A stretch of 64,000 bases of DNA from Crotophaga sulcirostris (GCA_013397455.1 VYZB01000174.1:175695-239694), one strand, 5' to 3'. Shown: positions 12,512 through 25,091, numbered from the stretch's first letter. Notes: a model not told the origin generated them from the letters alone. Made by a program: numbers and translations.

Positions 12512-12560
12512 AATCCTATGCATGCATATAAATATATGCATGCACATGCATATTTCTTTG
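12512..12560. repeat. Alternating purine-pyrimidine tract (ATGC/AT)
   Basis: ATGCATGCATATAAATATAT continues into GCATGCACATGCATAT. It is an almost unbroken alternation that could adopt Z-DNA or cruciform forms. Confidence 0.7.
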
Positions 12561-13245
12561 TATTATATATTGTACTGCAATATATTGTAAAAATAATAAA
12601 TTGCAAACATCTTTGATGAAAGCAACAGAGAGAAAAACTCATTTTCCCAGGCTGCAGCATAGAGAGAACTGGAAGGTATTTGTTTAACAATACAACAGCT
12701 TGCAAAAATAAAAAGGACCAGCAGCATCCTCGTGATGGGGCCGTTTGTGGGGACTCAGAGAGAGCTGGGGATGGCCAAGAAGCGGAATGACCCGAGCTCC
12801 ACGCCTCTTCCTTCGTTACACTCCTCAGTGAATCAGCAATGCAGGGCCAAGCACATCCCCGTTTCTTGGAGAACTACAAAACCAAGCTTTAATTAAAAGC
12901 CAGGTGATGGTTAATGGCCTGTCAGGAAGTGAAGTGTTACAGGTCAGCATTAACTTGCCGGCTTCGCAGCGCTTTGATTACAAGTTGGGTTGTTAAAGGC
13001 AAACCTAAATAAGCCACCTGGCCAAATTAATCCCTGTTATAATCATAGCAAGCACTTAATGTGCTTAATAAGCGGGGCCAACCTCTTACCCAGAGCTTTC
13101 ATCAGGAGATCTCAAAGGGATTCATAAGGAGGCAATTATCTTCTCACAGGCAGAGAAACTGAGGCAGGGAGGAGGCGAGCAAGGCAGGAGAGCCCCGGTC
13201 CCTGAGGATGCTGCTGTAGGTGATGCCACAAGCATCATTCATAAA
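12561..13245. other. RNF24 intron, possibly conserved noncoding
   Basis: No repeat is recognised. At 12830-13130 there are clustered TTAAT/TAATTA-type homeodomain words and GC-rich islands. This is suggestive of a regulatory element but unproven. Confidence 0.35.
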
Positions 13246-13683
13246 AATCATAAGAGTGGTTTGGGTTTAAACAGACTTTAAAGCTCATCCAGTTCCAACC
13301 CCCCTGCCATGGGCAGGGACACCTCCCACTAGACCAGGCTGCTCAAGGCCCCATCCAACCTGGCATCCACAGCTTCCCTGGGCAACCTGCTCCAGTGCCT
13401 CACCACACTCATCATAAAGAATTTCTTCCTAATGCCTCACCTAAATCTTCACCTTTCTAATTTAATGCCATTCCCCCTCATCCTATCACTACATGCCCTT
13501 GTAAAAATTCCCTCCTCAGCTTTCTTTTAGGCCCTGTTCAGGTACTGGAAAGTTTCTATAAGATGTCCCTGGAGCCTTCTCTTCTCCAGGCTGAGCAACC
13601 CAACTCTCTCAGCCTGTCCTCATAGCAGAGGTTCTTCAGCCTTCTGATCATCTTCATGGCCTCTTCTGGACCTGTTCCAACAG
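13246..13683 (-). mobile_element. CR1 copy, 438 bp
   Basis: It starts at a worn tail (AATCATAAGAGTGGTTTGGG) and extends to CTGGACCTGTTCCAACAG. A block of about 30 bp after CCCATCCAACCTGGC is missing (the CTTGAACACCTCCAGGG segment). Confidence 0.95.
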
Positions 13684-14455
13684 GTCACAGCTGGAAGCTG
13701 CAACCGTTTTCTTTCCTGCTGCTTTGTTGCGTGGATTTGAACTGTGTGCCCCCTCTCTGGGTTTTACTTATTAAAGGGAGCTTCATTTATTTATTTCATT
13801 GTTATTTATTTATAACACCAGCAGATAAAAGGGGCCATACGAGGACTGTGCATCACACCTAAATTTAGCCCATTTGCTGGGGGGTGGGGTGGTGGTTTCT
13901 GCCTCTGCTGTTGTTAAATGAAAGTAAAATAATAAAATTCTAAATAAAATCTCATTTTTAGGAGGCATTTACCTTGTGTTTTTGAGATTAACAATTTCCT
14001 CCAAAGCGACTGAAATCAAACCCAGGCTTGTCTGAACCTCCTGAACTATTAACTGGGAGTGCTGGATGGAGTCGAGCGCCCGCACATCCCACTGATCAAG
14101 TGGGTGAAGCCAAGCCATCTCCAGGCAATACTGACCTTTAAAAACTCCACAAACACACGCAAGTTCCCGTTGCCTGATCGAAACCAAGAGTCTCAGGGAA
14201 AAGAAAATGCAAAGCCGTGGCAAAACTCCAAGTCGAAATATTTTATCGATGGGAAAGATTTCAAGCGGGCACGAACGGCTTCTCGAGTTTCAAAGGCGTG
14301 ACGCAAGTCCGCAAAGAGATTTATACAGGTTCAACCCAAACAGTTACGAACTTGGTTGGGAGTTAAAACTGTGAACAGCTGACAAGACCTCTCTGAAACA
14401 CCCCAAGTCGTATTGTGAGGTGGGGTCTTCTTCTGTGCAATAAATCCACAACACG
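13684..14455. other. RNF24 intron with weak exon-like segment
   Basis: On the minus strand 14223-13973 is open and ends in a CACAAG/GTAAAT donor-like site. No convincing acceptor or homology is seen. Confidence 0.3.
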
Positions 14456-15152
14456 GAATGACAGAATGGTTTGGGTAGGAAGGGATCTTTAAAGATCACC
14501 CAGTTCCAACACCCCTGCCATGGGCAGGGACACCTCCCATTGGATCAGGGGGCTCAAAGCCCCATCCAACCTGGCCTTCAACACCTCCAGGGATGGGACA
14601 GCCACAACTTCTCTGGGCAACCTGTGCCAGTGCCTCACCACCCTTACAAGAAAACATTTCTTCCTAAGATCTCATCTCAATCTCCTCTCTTTCAGCTTAA
14701 AAAAATTCCTTCCTTGTCCTACCCCTGCACTCCTTGATCAAGAGCCCCTCCCCAGCTTTCCTGTAGCTCCTTTCAGTACTGGGAGGCTGCTCTAAGGTCT
14801 CCCCACAGCCTTCTCTTCTCCAGGTTGAACAACCCCAACTCTCCCAGCCTGTCCTCATAGCAGAGGTGCTCCAGACTTCTGATCACCTTCGTAACCTCCT
14901 CCGGACCTGTTCCAACATTTCCATATCCTTCTGATGCTGGGGATTCCCGAACCAGACACAGGACTCCAGGTGGTGTCTCGTGAGAGCAGAGCAGAGCAGA
15001 GGGGCAGAATCTCCTCCCTCATCTTGCTGGCCACACTGCTTTGGATGCAGCTCAGGACACATTTGGCCTTATGGGCTGCCAGTGCACATTGCCAGCTCAT
15101 ATAGAACTTCTCATCTATCAGCACCCCGAAGCTCTTCTCCACAGGGCTGCTT
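14456..15152 (-). mobile_element. CR1 copy, about 700 bp, longest intronic copy
   Basis: It retains the 3' UTR and the end of the reverse-transcriptase frame, up to the CACCCCGAAGCTCTTCTCCA block. The tail is reduced to GGAATGACAGAATGG. Confidence 0.96.
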
Positions 15153-16853
15153 TCAACATAAAAGTTACTGAATGAGTATGAATAATGGGATCATATTTTA
15201 AATATATACATATTTCTAAGAGTTTAAAAAGCAGCAATAAGAGATGCCCACTTTTAACTTGCAGGTAAATCCTTCCCCTTGTGAACCCCAAAAGGAAAGC
15301 GAAGTCCTGACCTCAAGCAGCTGGAAGGAATTTCCATCAGCTCCACGTCTACAGCTTGTGCAGCACAGGAATCTGCAGCGTGGTGGTGGGAAAACTGCAA
15401 GCAGTGGCAGAGCCAGCATCCAACACCAGCACCAAGAGACACCGAGATGCCCCACGGCCTCAGCGCCTCTGCCTGGGATAGCACTGGGGGAAACTCAACA
15501 TCGCTCCAGCTGGGAGCGCTGATGCTGCGCTGCGGCTGGGGAACAGAGGAAACTTCTGGGTGTCAAACAGAACAAAACCTGTTTATTTTACCCATTTCGG
15601 CTGCGTGCAGGTCTGGGGGACAGCGGGGGATTTTTGTTGTGTGCCTGGAGAGCCAAGAACTCAAACAGACCTCCAACCAAGAACTGCTTCAAATCTTTGA
15701 TCCCTTTGCCCCAAGAGCGAATCCGATGCTTTTTTTGAACTGGAATCAGGAAGTTTCCTGGCTGCTTTCCCTGGCTGGCTGACACAGAGCTCAAAACTTT
15801 AACCCTCTCCACTGTCTTTGAACAGGGGGATACGGACAGAGCGATGGGACAACACAATGAAGCAATTGGCCACTGGGAAAAAACAGAAAAGGCTTTATAA
15901 TGAAAGAAATACTCAGCAGCATAACCCGTACCACAGCAATTCTCAGCAAGTGCTTTTGATTCTGGCCAGTTTAACAGGCAAATGATCCCATGACCTTAAT
16001 AGCAAAGAGCACCTTTACATGTGAAAATGTTTTTGCTACCGTTGGCAGAGAAATCTGCAGAAAATAGGTCAGCTGCAGCTCCTCATTGCAGTTTAAAGTC
16101 AAGTGCTCTCACCCAGTGTCGTTGGGCAAGCAAACCAGAGGTTTGCTCAGGGCTGATGTCGCAAGTTCCAGGAAAACCAGCAAAAATAAATAGAGAAAAA
16201 GAATCAATAGCGCTTTTTAATCCAGTCTGCAGAAGGGGGGAAGTGGAGTTTGGAGGAGAGCCCTGCTTGGGCTCCCATTGCAGAAATGAGAAATGGAAAT
16301 GACTTATCAGGAGGGTTTGAGGCAAAGTCGGCAGCTTCTTGCTTTGAAAGGCGCACACAAGCTGCTCAAGTACGGCTCGGTTTGCTTCTTGGCGTGAAAT
16401 AACACTTCAGGAATTTTTTCCCTTTGGCTCTGGGGATTTTTTCTACTTTTTTTTCCCCCCCTTTTCCTGGCATGCGGCTTCATCCCAGATTCCACGTCAC
16501 GACCTGCTGAGCTCACTCTTCCTCCCAGAAGCGTGGTGGGAAAGGATGCGCCGCTGCCTTCTCCTGCCCCCAACCCTGTTCCTGCTCACCGTGGTGAAAG
16601 CAGAAAGCAGGGTCATGGTGATGGGACCGCATTGCCCCATCCCTGCCTGCTCCTGTGGCACTCGGTGGAGCAACGTCGCCCCATTCCATGGAGCTCAGGT
16701 GCTAAAAAATTTAATAATAGGCATGTAATTAAAACTGGGAGTATTTCAGACCAAGCAAAGCACCAAAAGCCAGGGCTGACATCAGGCACCACCGTAGGTT
16801 GGGCAGCTTCACGCCACGCATTGCAGCCCCCTGCCCCTCGGAAATAATCTTCT
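15153..16853. other. RNF24 intron, no recognised feature
   Basis: About 1.7 kb of unique sequence. Confidence 0.55.
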
Positions 16854-17050
16854 GCAGGGAGGGGACAGCCACAGCTCCCCTAGGCAACCTGGGCCAGTGT
16901 CTCCCCACTCTCATTGTGAAGACTTTCTTCCTAATGTCTAATCTAAATCTTCCCCCTGACAGTTTAAAGCCACCCCCCTCGTCCTGTCACTACAGGCCCT
17001 TGGAAAAAGTCCCTCCCCAGCTTTCTTGTAGGTCCCCTTCAGGTACTTGA
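16854..17050 (-). mobile_element. CR1 internal fragment
   Basis: It covers GACAGCCACAGCTCCCCTAG to CCCTTCAGGTACTTGAATAT. Both the 3' tail and the 5' portion are missing. Confidence 0.9.
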
Positions 17051-17075
17051 ATATACAATCTAATATTTAATAATA

Positions 17076-17150
17076 TCTATTATCTAATCTAATATCCAGT
17101 CTAAACCTCCCCTGGTACAACTTGAGGCCCTTTCCTCTCGTCCTATCTCG
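17076..17150 (-). mobile_element. CR1 fragment of a second subfamily
   Basis: ATCCAGTCTAAACCTCCCCT and ACAACTTGAGGCCCTTTCCT match the subfamily seen at 12104-12495, not the adjacent copy. A short CTAATATC-rich stretch separates the two. Confidence 0.75.
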
Positions 17151-19213
17151 TCCTTGTAACGTGGGAGAACAGACCAGCTTCTTCTCATTTGCAGAGTTTT
17201 CCCCAATTAACGGGGAAAGCGGATCAGAAACCCCTCGAGAAAAGCTCAGCCTACGCCGTTGATGGGCCAGAGCAGAGAAGTTGATGTTAAACCCTCCAGA
17301 GAATTTGCACATTCCTGGGTGATGACACCGAGAGCCTGGGGAAGCAACAGGGGCTCCTGAAATATCACATCTGGAAGAAAAATCTCGCTTTGATCAAGTC
17401 ATCTCCTGATCGAACAAAAGCAAATCGCTTTCTGGGGAGCAGAAGAGACATCAGCCTTCTCTGCTCTTTTATAGTGAGAAGCAGATGGACTAAATGACCT
17501 CCTGAAACCCTTTTCCCTCTGTTTCCTAGGCTCCTTTAATGGGGAAAAAAAACCCAGGGCACCATCCAAGGATCAATAATCCCTACAAAATCCCCCTGGA
17601 GGTAGGCACCCTGTGCTGGGAACCGCAGCTGCTAGCAGCCATCCTATAAAAGCAGTCAGAGGAGCCAAGTGCAATTTGGGATGCAGGAAGGCATAATGCT
17701 CTCGTTTACACTAAATAAGGTTGCTAGGTTATGGATTTTTTTTTTCCTGGGACATAATCTGAAAGGGGATCCAGATGGCTGTAAAGCCTTGTGGTGGAAA
17801 AGCAGCATGAGGCCAGAGAGGGAAGAATTCCTCTTTATGCTGCTGCTGTCTCCTCAATTTCAGTCCTCAGGAATGCTCTCCACAGACTCTTTTAATCGCA
17901 CCATTTATATTTGCGGTAAAAATTAAGGAGAAGAGGTAGCTGGATGCAGAAGAGTAAAAAAGCTGGTGTCTGGATACTGGAAAAGAGTCACTAACACAAA
18001 TCCAACAGAGAAGTTGTCCCTCAGAGCCCACGCAGATTCTGCAAGCTTTGTATTTTAAGCTGCTGACAGCATTAAAAAGCCTCCAGGAAAACCCAAACAA
18101 AACCAAAGCTCAGCCTGCTGGGAATTTACACTGATGCCACGTCACTGCCGTTTGCTAGTTTTCCTAATACAGAAAACTGAGCCATGCAGTCATCCCTCCC
18201 TTCCTCAGGTCCTCACAAAAGTACTGGGGTTTGGGGGAGCATTTTTTTATCATTCCTCCTGCTCTGCTAGCAGACACCAGGGGGATTACTGCAATGCTTT
18301 GGAGTCCAGCAAAACAACCCTCCCCAGAGTCATACAAATACAGGACACAAACTGCTTCACTCCCATGGGATTGGCACAAGCAAATGTGGCTGCAACGTTC
18401 ACAAAACCTGCAAAATTCAGCTGGAAATGGAAAATTGAACTTTTCCACTCCTGAGTTTGCAAGGTCAAGTGATGCTTGATGGAGATAAAGAAGCATAAAC
18501 CAAACATACGTATCTCCTCTGTCGTGCAGAGTTTCAGTGCTGAAAGCAATGCCATGGGATACCATCCTTCTCCCTGCTCTCCCCTGCATTGTGGGGAGAT
18601 AGAGATGTAACCCTAGCGGGAAGGAGAAAGCCAAGGGACCTTAAAATTCAGGGTTCCCTGCAGCACAGGGGTCTGCAAGTGGGAAGTGATGACATTTCAG
18701 CATTACCTACCCGCACCCCTCCTTAAAGCTGCCCAAGAACACTGCTTCTTACATACATTTCTCATAAACTGAGCCCTAAATAAGTAAAATTCCACATTTT
18801 TGGGTGTGCTGCTGCTGCAGGGCTCACTTAAAAAAAACTCAAACAACTTTTGAGTTACTTAAAGTTTGCATTTTCCTTACAGCTGACCGTACAGAACTCG
18901 CTCAATAGTTTCCAACCGCTCCAAGGTTACTGGGGCCTCCATGGGCAGCAAAGCTAAAACCCCTCCGCATGGCTTTCAGGCGTGGAATAGTTTGCTGTCG
19001 GATCGTTACAAATTCCCAGGCGCTGAATCGCCTACTAGAAGGCAAAATATATGAGTGGCATTAACAAGTCAGCTTAGCAACGAGCGGGCAGGCTGCCTCG
19101 AATGTCTCTTTAAAGGTCAGGAGAGCACATGATGCCTGGGAGCCCTCTCCTTCAGTTTTTACTATGAGTTAAAGATGCTTCCAGCAAGTCTGGTTATTAA
19201 ATTACTGCCTCGG
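17151..19213. other. RNF24 intron, repeat-poor
   Basis: No element is recognised apart from a possible very old LINE tail at about 17481-17512. The segment 18830-19110 is CpG-containing and unique and may be a conserved noncoding element. Confidence 0.4.
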
Positions 19214-19276
19214 CGGGGCAGGGGAGTTGGAACTGGATGATTTTTAAGGTCCCTTCCAGCCCAAATCATTCTAAGA
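19214..19276 (+). mobile_element. CR1 3' terminus, about 60 bp
   Basis: GGGGCAGGGGAGTTGGAACT, TTTTTAAGGTCCCTTCCAGC and CCAAATCATTCTAAGAT are the last blocks of a sense-strand CR1. Confidence 0.85.
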
Positions 19277-20198
19277 TCTTTTAAAAACAGTCTTTAAATC
19301 CAAGACTTTCCTCTCCTCAAATATCATTAACACTCTTTTCAACTCATTCCTACCCTTCCCCATCTTCCTGAAAATGGTGGCATTTAAGGCGAAAACACGC
19401 GTCGAGACAAAAGACAAGGAAAGGTCCCACCATCACTGGGATTTTCAGGTAGCACTGCCGAGAAGCATCATTGAAATTCAGCAGAAGAAGCAGGTTTTCC
19501 TCTGCTCTGCGGGGGCTGCCATGTTAAATCACATTTGGATTCACAGGACAAGGCTGCTAAAATACCACCACGGTGGCTATTGGCACATTTCAATGAAACC
19601 GCTGCGGCCTCATTAGTATAGTGGAAATTATGAGCTTGCCTTTGTATATATTTAAAAGCTTGCCTCTGAAAGTATATTGGGTCGGGGCCAGAAATTCCTG
19701 GCTTGGAGCTCCTACCACTCGGCAGTTTGGGATTGCCTCGTTCATGCAGGTCAAGCTGCTGCGCAGCCATCGACCCGGGAGAAAAGGCATTTAAAGAACA
19801 CCCTGCAGGGAAAGACGCGGGGCGATGCTGCAAGAGGAGGCAGAGCAACAGGGTTTGAAATAAACCTTTCTCTGCGTCAACTCCGTGCGTGGTTTTCCAC
19901 GCGAGCTGGTTAGGGAACACATCCTAATGAAAGCACAAGTTGAAATTAAGAGGATGCAGGAACGCAGGGTGCGGTGTGTGGAGTTTTATACCACTCCCAT
20001 CGCTCCTGACAGCAGGGATGAGAGCATCCCATCGATCCAAAACCACCATTCCCCTCTGGGGATGGACCATCAAAGCCAGAATCCTTTGCTATAAGAGGCA
20101 ACCTCGTGAAATAACACCATTTTCAGGATCTGATCATCAAAATGTGTGATTTTGCAAGTCTCTATCAAGAAAAACTTTTGAGTCAGCTCCCTACTTAC
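19277..20198. other. RNF24 intron, no recognised feature
   Basis: About 0.9 kb of unique sequence downstream (minus strand) of the candidate leader exon. Confidence 0.5.
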
Positions 20199-20281
20199 CC
20201 GCACGGGCGCCGCAATGCAGCCAAGCCACGCAAACCCAACGTTATCTGTTGAACGGCGATCGTGGTTTGCTGCCAGGGATG
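20199..20281 (-). other. RNF24: Candidate RNF24 5' UTR exon, 83 nt
   Basis: On the minus strand a long pyrimidine tract ending TTTTTTCCAG precedes the segment, and a near-perfect donor GCGG/GTAAGT follows it. The segment is richer in CpG than the flanking intron and contains no ATG in any frame, as expected for a leader exon. It lies between the CpG-island promoter and the first coding exon on the same strand. No peptide match is claimed. It could be a constitutive or an alternative leader exon. Confidence 0.6.
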
Positions 20282-20460
20282 CTGGAAAAAAGAAAAAAGA
20301 CAACCCTAATATTGCACAAAAAGCCAGAGCGAGTAAGGGAGAGGATGAAGATATTGTTTGTAAACGCTTTGATTCGCAAAGACTCCTATAAATTGGTTCA
20401 GCTCTTAGTAACAGCACAGAGATTCCTTTTTAAAACTCGGCAATGACATTACGCGTCATA

Positions 20461-20503
20461 GAGGAAAAAAAGGGGAGAGAAAAAAAAAAGAGGGGGGGAA
20501 TAA
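20461..20503. repeat. Purine tract
   Basis: An A/G-only stretch (GAGGAAAAAAAGGGGAGAG and following) about 270 bases upstream of the leader exon on the minus strand. Read on that strand it is a polypyrimidine tract. Confidence 0.75.
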
Positions 20504-20954
20504 AGGCTCAGCTAATCCTTGCAATTTTATAAGCATCTGAGACACTAATCCGTTGATCTCATTGAAAAGGATTAGAATTACTCCCTCACCAGTAAATTTA
20601 AGAAGTTCTCAACCAGACATAAACAAAAGCGGAGAGCAGCCCATGGAGACGGCTGCCACACAGCGAGTCCTTGCTGGGAAATCCTCATCAGGGCCGGTTT
20701 TGGGGTGGAAAAGGGGAATTTTCCTCCAGGGTTGTCGGCATCCAAGGTGAGTCTGGCCAGCTCACCCAGCTATGGCCAAAAGGCAGGGTCCCATCCTGGA
20801 GAGCATCCCAATGGGGCATCACAACCCTTTTTGGTCTCTCTCTTTACAGGAATGATGCTCCAGCTGAAAAAAACCAACCACCCCCCTAAAAAACCCTGAC
20901 TTGTTCTGCACTGGCTAAGGAAAACTTTAATAGTGAGGGAAAATAAGAGTGAAA

Positions 20955-21195
20955 TTAATGGCTTTAAATAGGAAGGGGGAGGATTTAAATTAGACATTAG
21001 GAAGAAATTCTTCATGATGAGGGTGGCGAGACACTGGAAAAGGTTACCCAGGGAAGCTGTGGAGGTGTTCAAGGCCAGGTTGGATGGGGCTTGGAGCAGC
21101 CTGGTCTAGTGGGAGGTGTCCCTGCCCATGGTAGAGGGGTTGAAACTCAGTGATCTTTAAGGTCCCTTCCAACCCAAACCTTTCTATGATTCTAA
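20955..21195 (+). mobile_element. CR1 copy with 3' end
   Basis: The sense strand runs from AATGGCTTTAAATAGGAAGG to the tail CCTTTCTATGATTCTA. It lacks the GCCCCATCCCTGGAG segment between GAAGCTGTGG and GGTGTTC. Confidence 0.95.
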
Positions 21196-24100
21196 GCAGA
21201 AAACTGGATAATTTACACAAAACCTTCTGCTGCTTCACAAGATCCTTCACCCAGCTTTGCAGCAAGGACTCACATTATTAAGGTGGAAAAATAAAACACA
21301 GCATCCTTGTGTAAACAGTCTGGGAACTGCTTGCCATGAATAACTTATAATATTAACGAATAAATTATGTGACTTAGATGAAGCAGGCAACGTGCAACCT
21401 GGTTTTTGACACCAATCCCAGTTGTCTCTTAAGTTTTATGTTCTGGCTCTTAGGAGAAACATGAACAGCTGCAATAAATCAAAAGCTACAGGTGGTTTCA
21501 GGCAAAAAGGATTCAGGTGATGTTTTGTGAGGGAAAGCCACTCTGTAAACTTTATACCTCTTTAATTCCACCCAAAAAAAGAAAGTCAAAGAGATTTAAG
21601 TTTCAACCTCAGTTTAAACCAGCACTCGTCTCATCAGGGCTGGTCTTAAAACTGCTTCTCTCAAAGCTGCTTGGTGGGATGGCAGCAGGACCCCTCTCCT
21701 CCAGGCAGCTTTAATGAGGTACCAGTTTTTTTTCTCTCTTTAGGCACAGAAAAACTCTCTCTTGGCTTTGGGAAAACACTTGCCATCCCCACACAGCCCA
21801 ACTCATAACTCCCTGCAATGCTCCTGCTCCCAGCTTTCACATCCAAGGCTCCTGAAGACTGGAACAAACCATCTGATGCTGGGCTGGTCTCCACCTCAAT
21901 CCCTCTCACTTGGGTGCAATGCATCCCAGTCCCTTGGTTGTCACCTGCCTGACCAATTCCTCCTGTTGCATCAACAGCAGATGCAGGGTGGGATGCAGGA
22001 CACGGCGAGGGGGGACGACGATGCTGCAGGACATGTGACAGGATGACGCAACGGGGAAGCCCCAAGTGCATTTGGGAGCACAGGAAAAGCTGCAGCTGAA
22101 GGAATGATCCATTTTTACAGCTTTTACTCCTAAAACGCCATCCTGAATGATGCTCAGGGCATTGTGAGGGGTTTTTTTTTGGTGGGAATCAAAAGCAAGA
22201 GCAGAGTAAAGGGCTCAGCTGACAGAGAGCCGACCTACACAAGCACCAGCGGATGGGCTCCAGCCAGCTCTTGGTTGAGAATATTTCTATTTAATCAGCC
22301 ACAAACCCACCCAACGTCACGCAATCCAGCCCTGCTTTGGATGGCCACCATGGTCAGAGAGTTTCCAAAAGCCTCATTTTTTATTTTGGACACCAAGAGA
22401 CTGAGATGCTGGGGCTTAATCTGGCACTTCTCAGATAAAAAGCAAAAGCAAACCTCACAGCTGCATTTATAATGCAAGAGCCAGGAAATCGCTCTGGGGG
22501 AAGCCCAGCCTGGTGACGGGTTTTGATCCAGGACAACAGAAAAATTAGTCCCTTTAAAGCACCACAAAGTTTTTGCCCGCTCTCAACAAAGCTCTGCATG
22601 GAGAGAAGTTTAATCTGATCCTTACGGTACGCTGGCAATTTAACTACATGCAGGCTGCAAGCATGAAGAGCCTGGCTGTGGGGAGGCACAACGTTTGGAT
22701 GAATTTGAGCTGGAAGTCATCAGATAGGAGACCGTGTTCCCTCCCACCCATTTCGGATGGGTCATTTGGCTTCTCCCACCTTCTTACCTGCTGGGCTGCA
22801 GCTCCTGGCTTCAAACAGTCCGATCAAAACTTCCTGCGCCCACGTTGATGGATTCCCAGGATGGGAATCTCCACGGCTCCGGAGCTCTTATATTTTCCCC
22901 TAAATACTCCTCCAAGGCAAGAACCCGTGACGCCCACCACTATCTGCAGGCAGGGAGAGCGATCACGTAACCGATGGCTGAAATGAGGAAGGAGGTTGCT
23001 CACCCCGCTCGGCACTTTCAGTTTCTCTCTTCCAAACCCACTCTTGGCTTGGTTTCCTCTAAGGCGCTTTGCAAGTTAAAAGCTGAATTAGCGGCAAGAT
23101 TAATCCTCCGTGGGGATAAAAGAAATAAACCAGAGGAAGTTATTCCTGCTTTCTTCTCGCATTCGCAGCTCCGGAGCTGGAGCAGAAAAAGCGAGCGGTC
23201 GAAGGGCTTCCGTCTCTGGGCTTCCCACAGCTCAGCCCTCGCTCCTCCTCCTGCTTCTCAGCGTCTCACCCGCTTTTTCCGAAGGCTGATCCAGTTTTAG
23301 CGTCAGTGTCGGAGCAACCCGAGACCTCGCAGGCTTCATCTACGCCAAGGCAGCTGCTTGTGGCTAATTCGGTCTGTGGGCTTTGGCACCTGGCTCCTAC
23401 CACCCATCCACGCATTGGCAATGGGGGCTTTTTCCTTCTCTCAGAGCTGGGAGGTTGTCCATCCTCTCCACGCGTGTCTTCTCCTCTCCTGTCACCGCTC
23501 ATCCCTACGTTGGAGGTTTCACAATTGCTCTGTCCTCACCACCAATGCTATTTCTGGCCTCTTTTCGAAGTGCCTTGGATGGCTGCTCTTTCTTCCCATC
23601 CCTCTGGCATCATAATCAGCTCGTTAACAGGATGCAGGAGCCCTCAACACGTGGCTGGAACTGTTTGGGTTCCTTTTTTTCCTTTTTGATGGAAATTAAA
23701 TGTGCCGAACAGGTAGAAAAATGACATGGATGGCCCATGTCATCATTCCCAGGAGGGAAAAGCATCCAAAAATCGATACAGCTCCATCCCCAATGAGTGC
23801 TCGGGTACCGCTGCATGCTGGGATGGGAGGAACTGGGTACCATTTCAACCCATCATGCCCTGTAGAGAAGATGATGAGGTTTTCCTGCTTCATAGGTCAG
23901 GAATTTACCTCTGCCCATCGCTATCTTGAAACCACGAGGGTTTTGCATCCTCTCCTCGAAGGCGTCACCTGCATTTCTCAACCAAGCCAGAGGCAGCACC
24001 GGGGTCAGGCGACAGCTGAGCTCTCTTGCAGATAAGCCCCACATGACATCATCATGATGTCATTTTAAAGCACCCTCAGTGAGTCAGGGTAGGGATGTGG

Positions 24101-25091
24101 GCAGGACGGCCGCTCCTGATGCAAAGTCTGAGCAGCTTCAGGGCAACGACGCTATGAAAGCACAGGGTGAGGGAAGTCAACACGAGGTAGACGTTATCTT
24201 ATGTCAACAGTGCTTTGTTTTACGATGAATGATTGCAGGAAACAAAAATAAAACAGAAACCCAGCTCAGCAACACCAACCACAGCCCAGACTGAGACACC
24301 CGAAGATCAGGGGAAGCTTCAAACCCTCACAGTCAACCTCCACGCTTTGCCATTGGTGGTTCCAAGCTGGTTGAAGACCACTAGAAGTCTTTGCACCTCC
24401 TACCCTGGCCTGAGGGACAGGGTTGCCTGGAGTGCACCCAGGTGAGACAGCTGGAGTTTGACCTGGTGGGAGAGGACCTCGTCTCATCTGTGCCAAGTCC
24501 TGCCATGCTGTCACAGAGGCGTTTCAGGTCACGGTGGTGGGAGCAGGAGGAGATGAGTGTGCCCAGCCATGCCTCTTTCCAGCTTTTCAACATCCGGGGG
24601 GTATTTTATGGCTACGAGTTAATCACTCACAAAACGTCTTCTGCCATGCAGCCAATGTGGAGGCAATGGCCAGGCCGCCGGCAGGGATGAGCCATGAGGG
24701 AACATGTGGAGAGGTGATCCACAAGCATGAAAGCCCTCCTAGCACAAGTTAGGTGTCCTCACATCATCCCACACATCGTTTAGTCCAGGAGATCAGACGG
24801 AAACATCAGTCATTCTTGGGTAAAACATCCAATCTCAGTTCAGTCTTGCTGACTGAAGACACCCCATGAGCAGCTCTGCTGCTTCCTTGCCACATTACCC
24901 TCAAGCTCCTCATCCCCATCACCTAGGGATGCCCATCCCTACCTCTCCTTCAGGACACAGCCAGGACCATCACCCGACCAAGAACAGTGGTAGCAACCAG
25001 CGGTCACCATCTTATTTCCCATTTGGCACATAGGGTCTTCCTTATTTGAAGATCAGACAGATCCCACAAAATCCAGAGCATGCTGATCGAT
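21196..25091. other. RNF24 intron, CpG-enriched around 23.0-23.4 kb
   Basis: No repeat is recognised in 3.9 kb. The 22980-23360 interval has more CpG than its surroundings. On the minus strand it carries a donor-like AAGCGG/GTGAGA, with the exon side ending at 23270, so an alternative first exon is possible. Confidence 0.35.

Noticed and set aside
11852..12616. 254-codon open frame on plus
   Set aside because: Its middle third is antisense CR1 and the flanks show no domain, so it is not a gene.
17481..17512. Possible LINE tail (CAGATGGACTAAATGACCTC)
   Set aside because: Too short and isolated to assign to a family.
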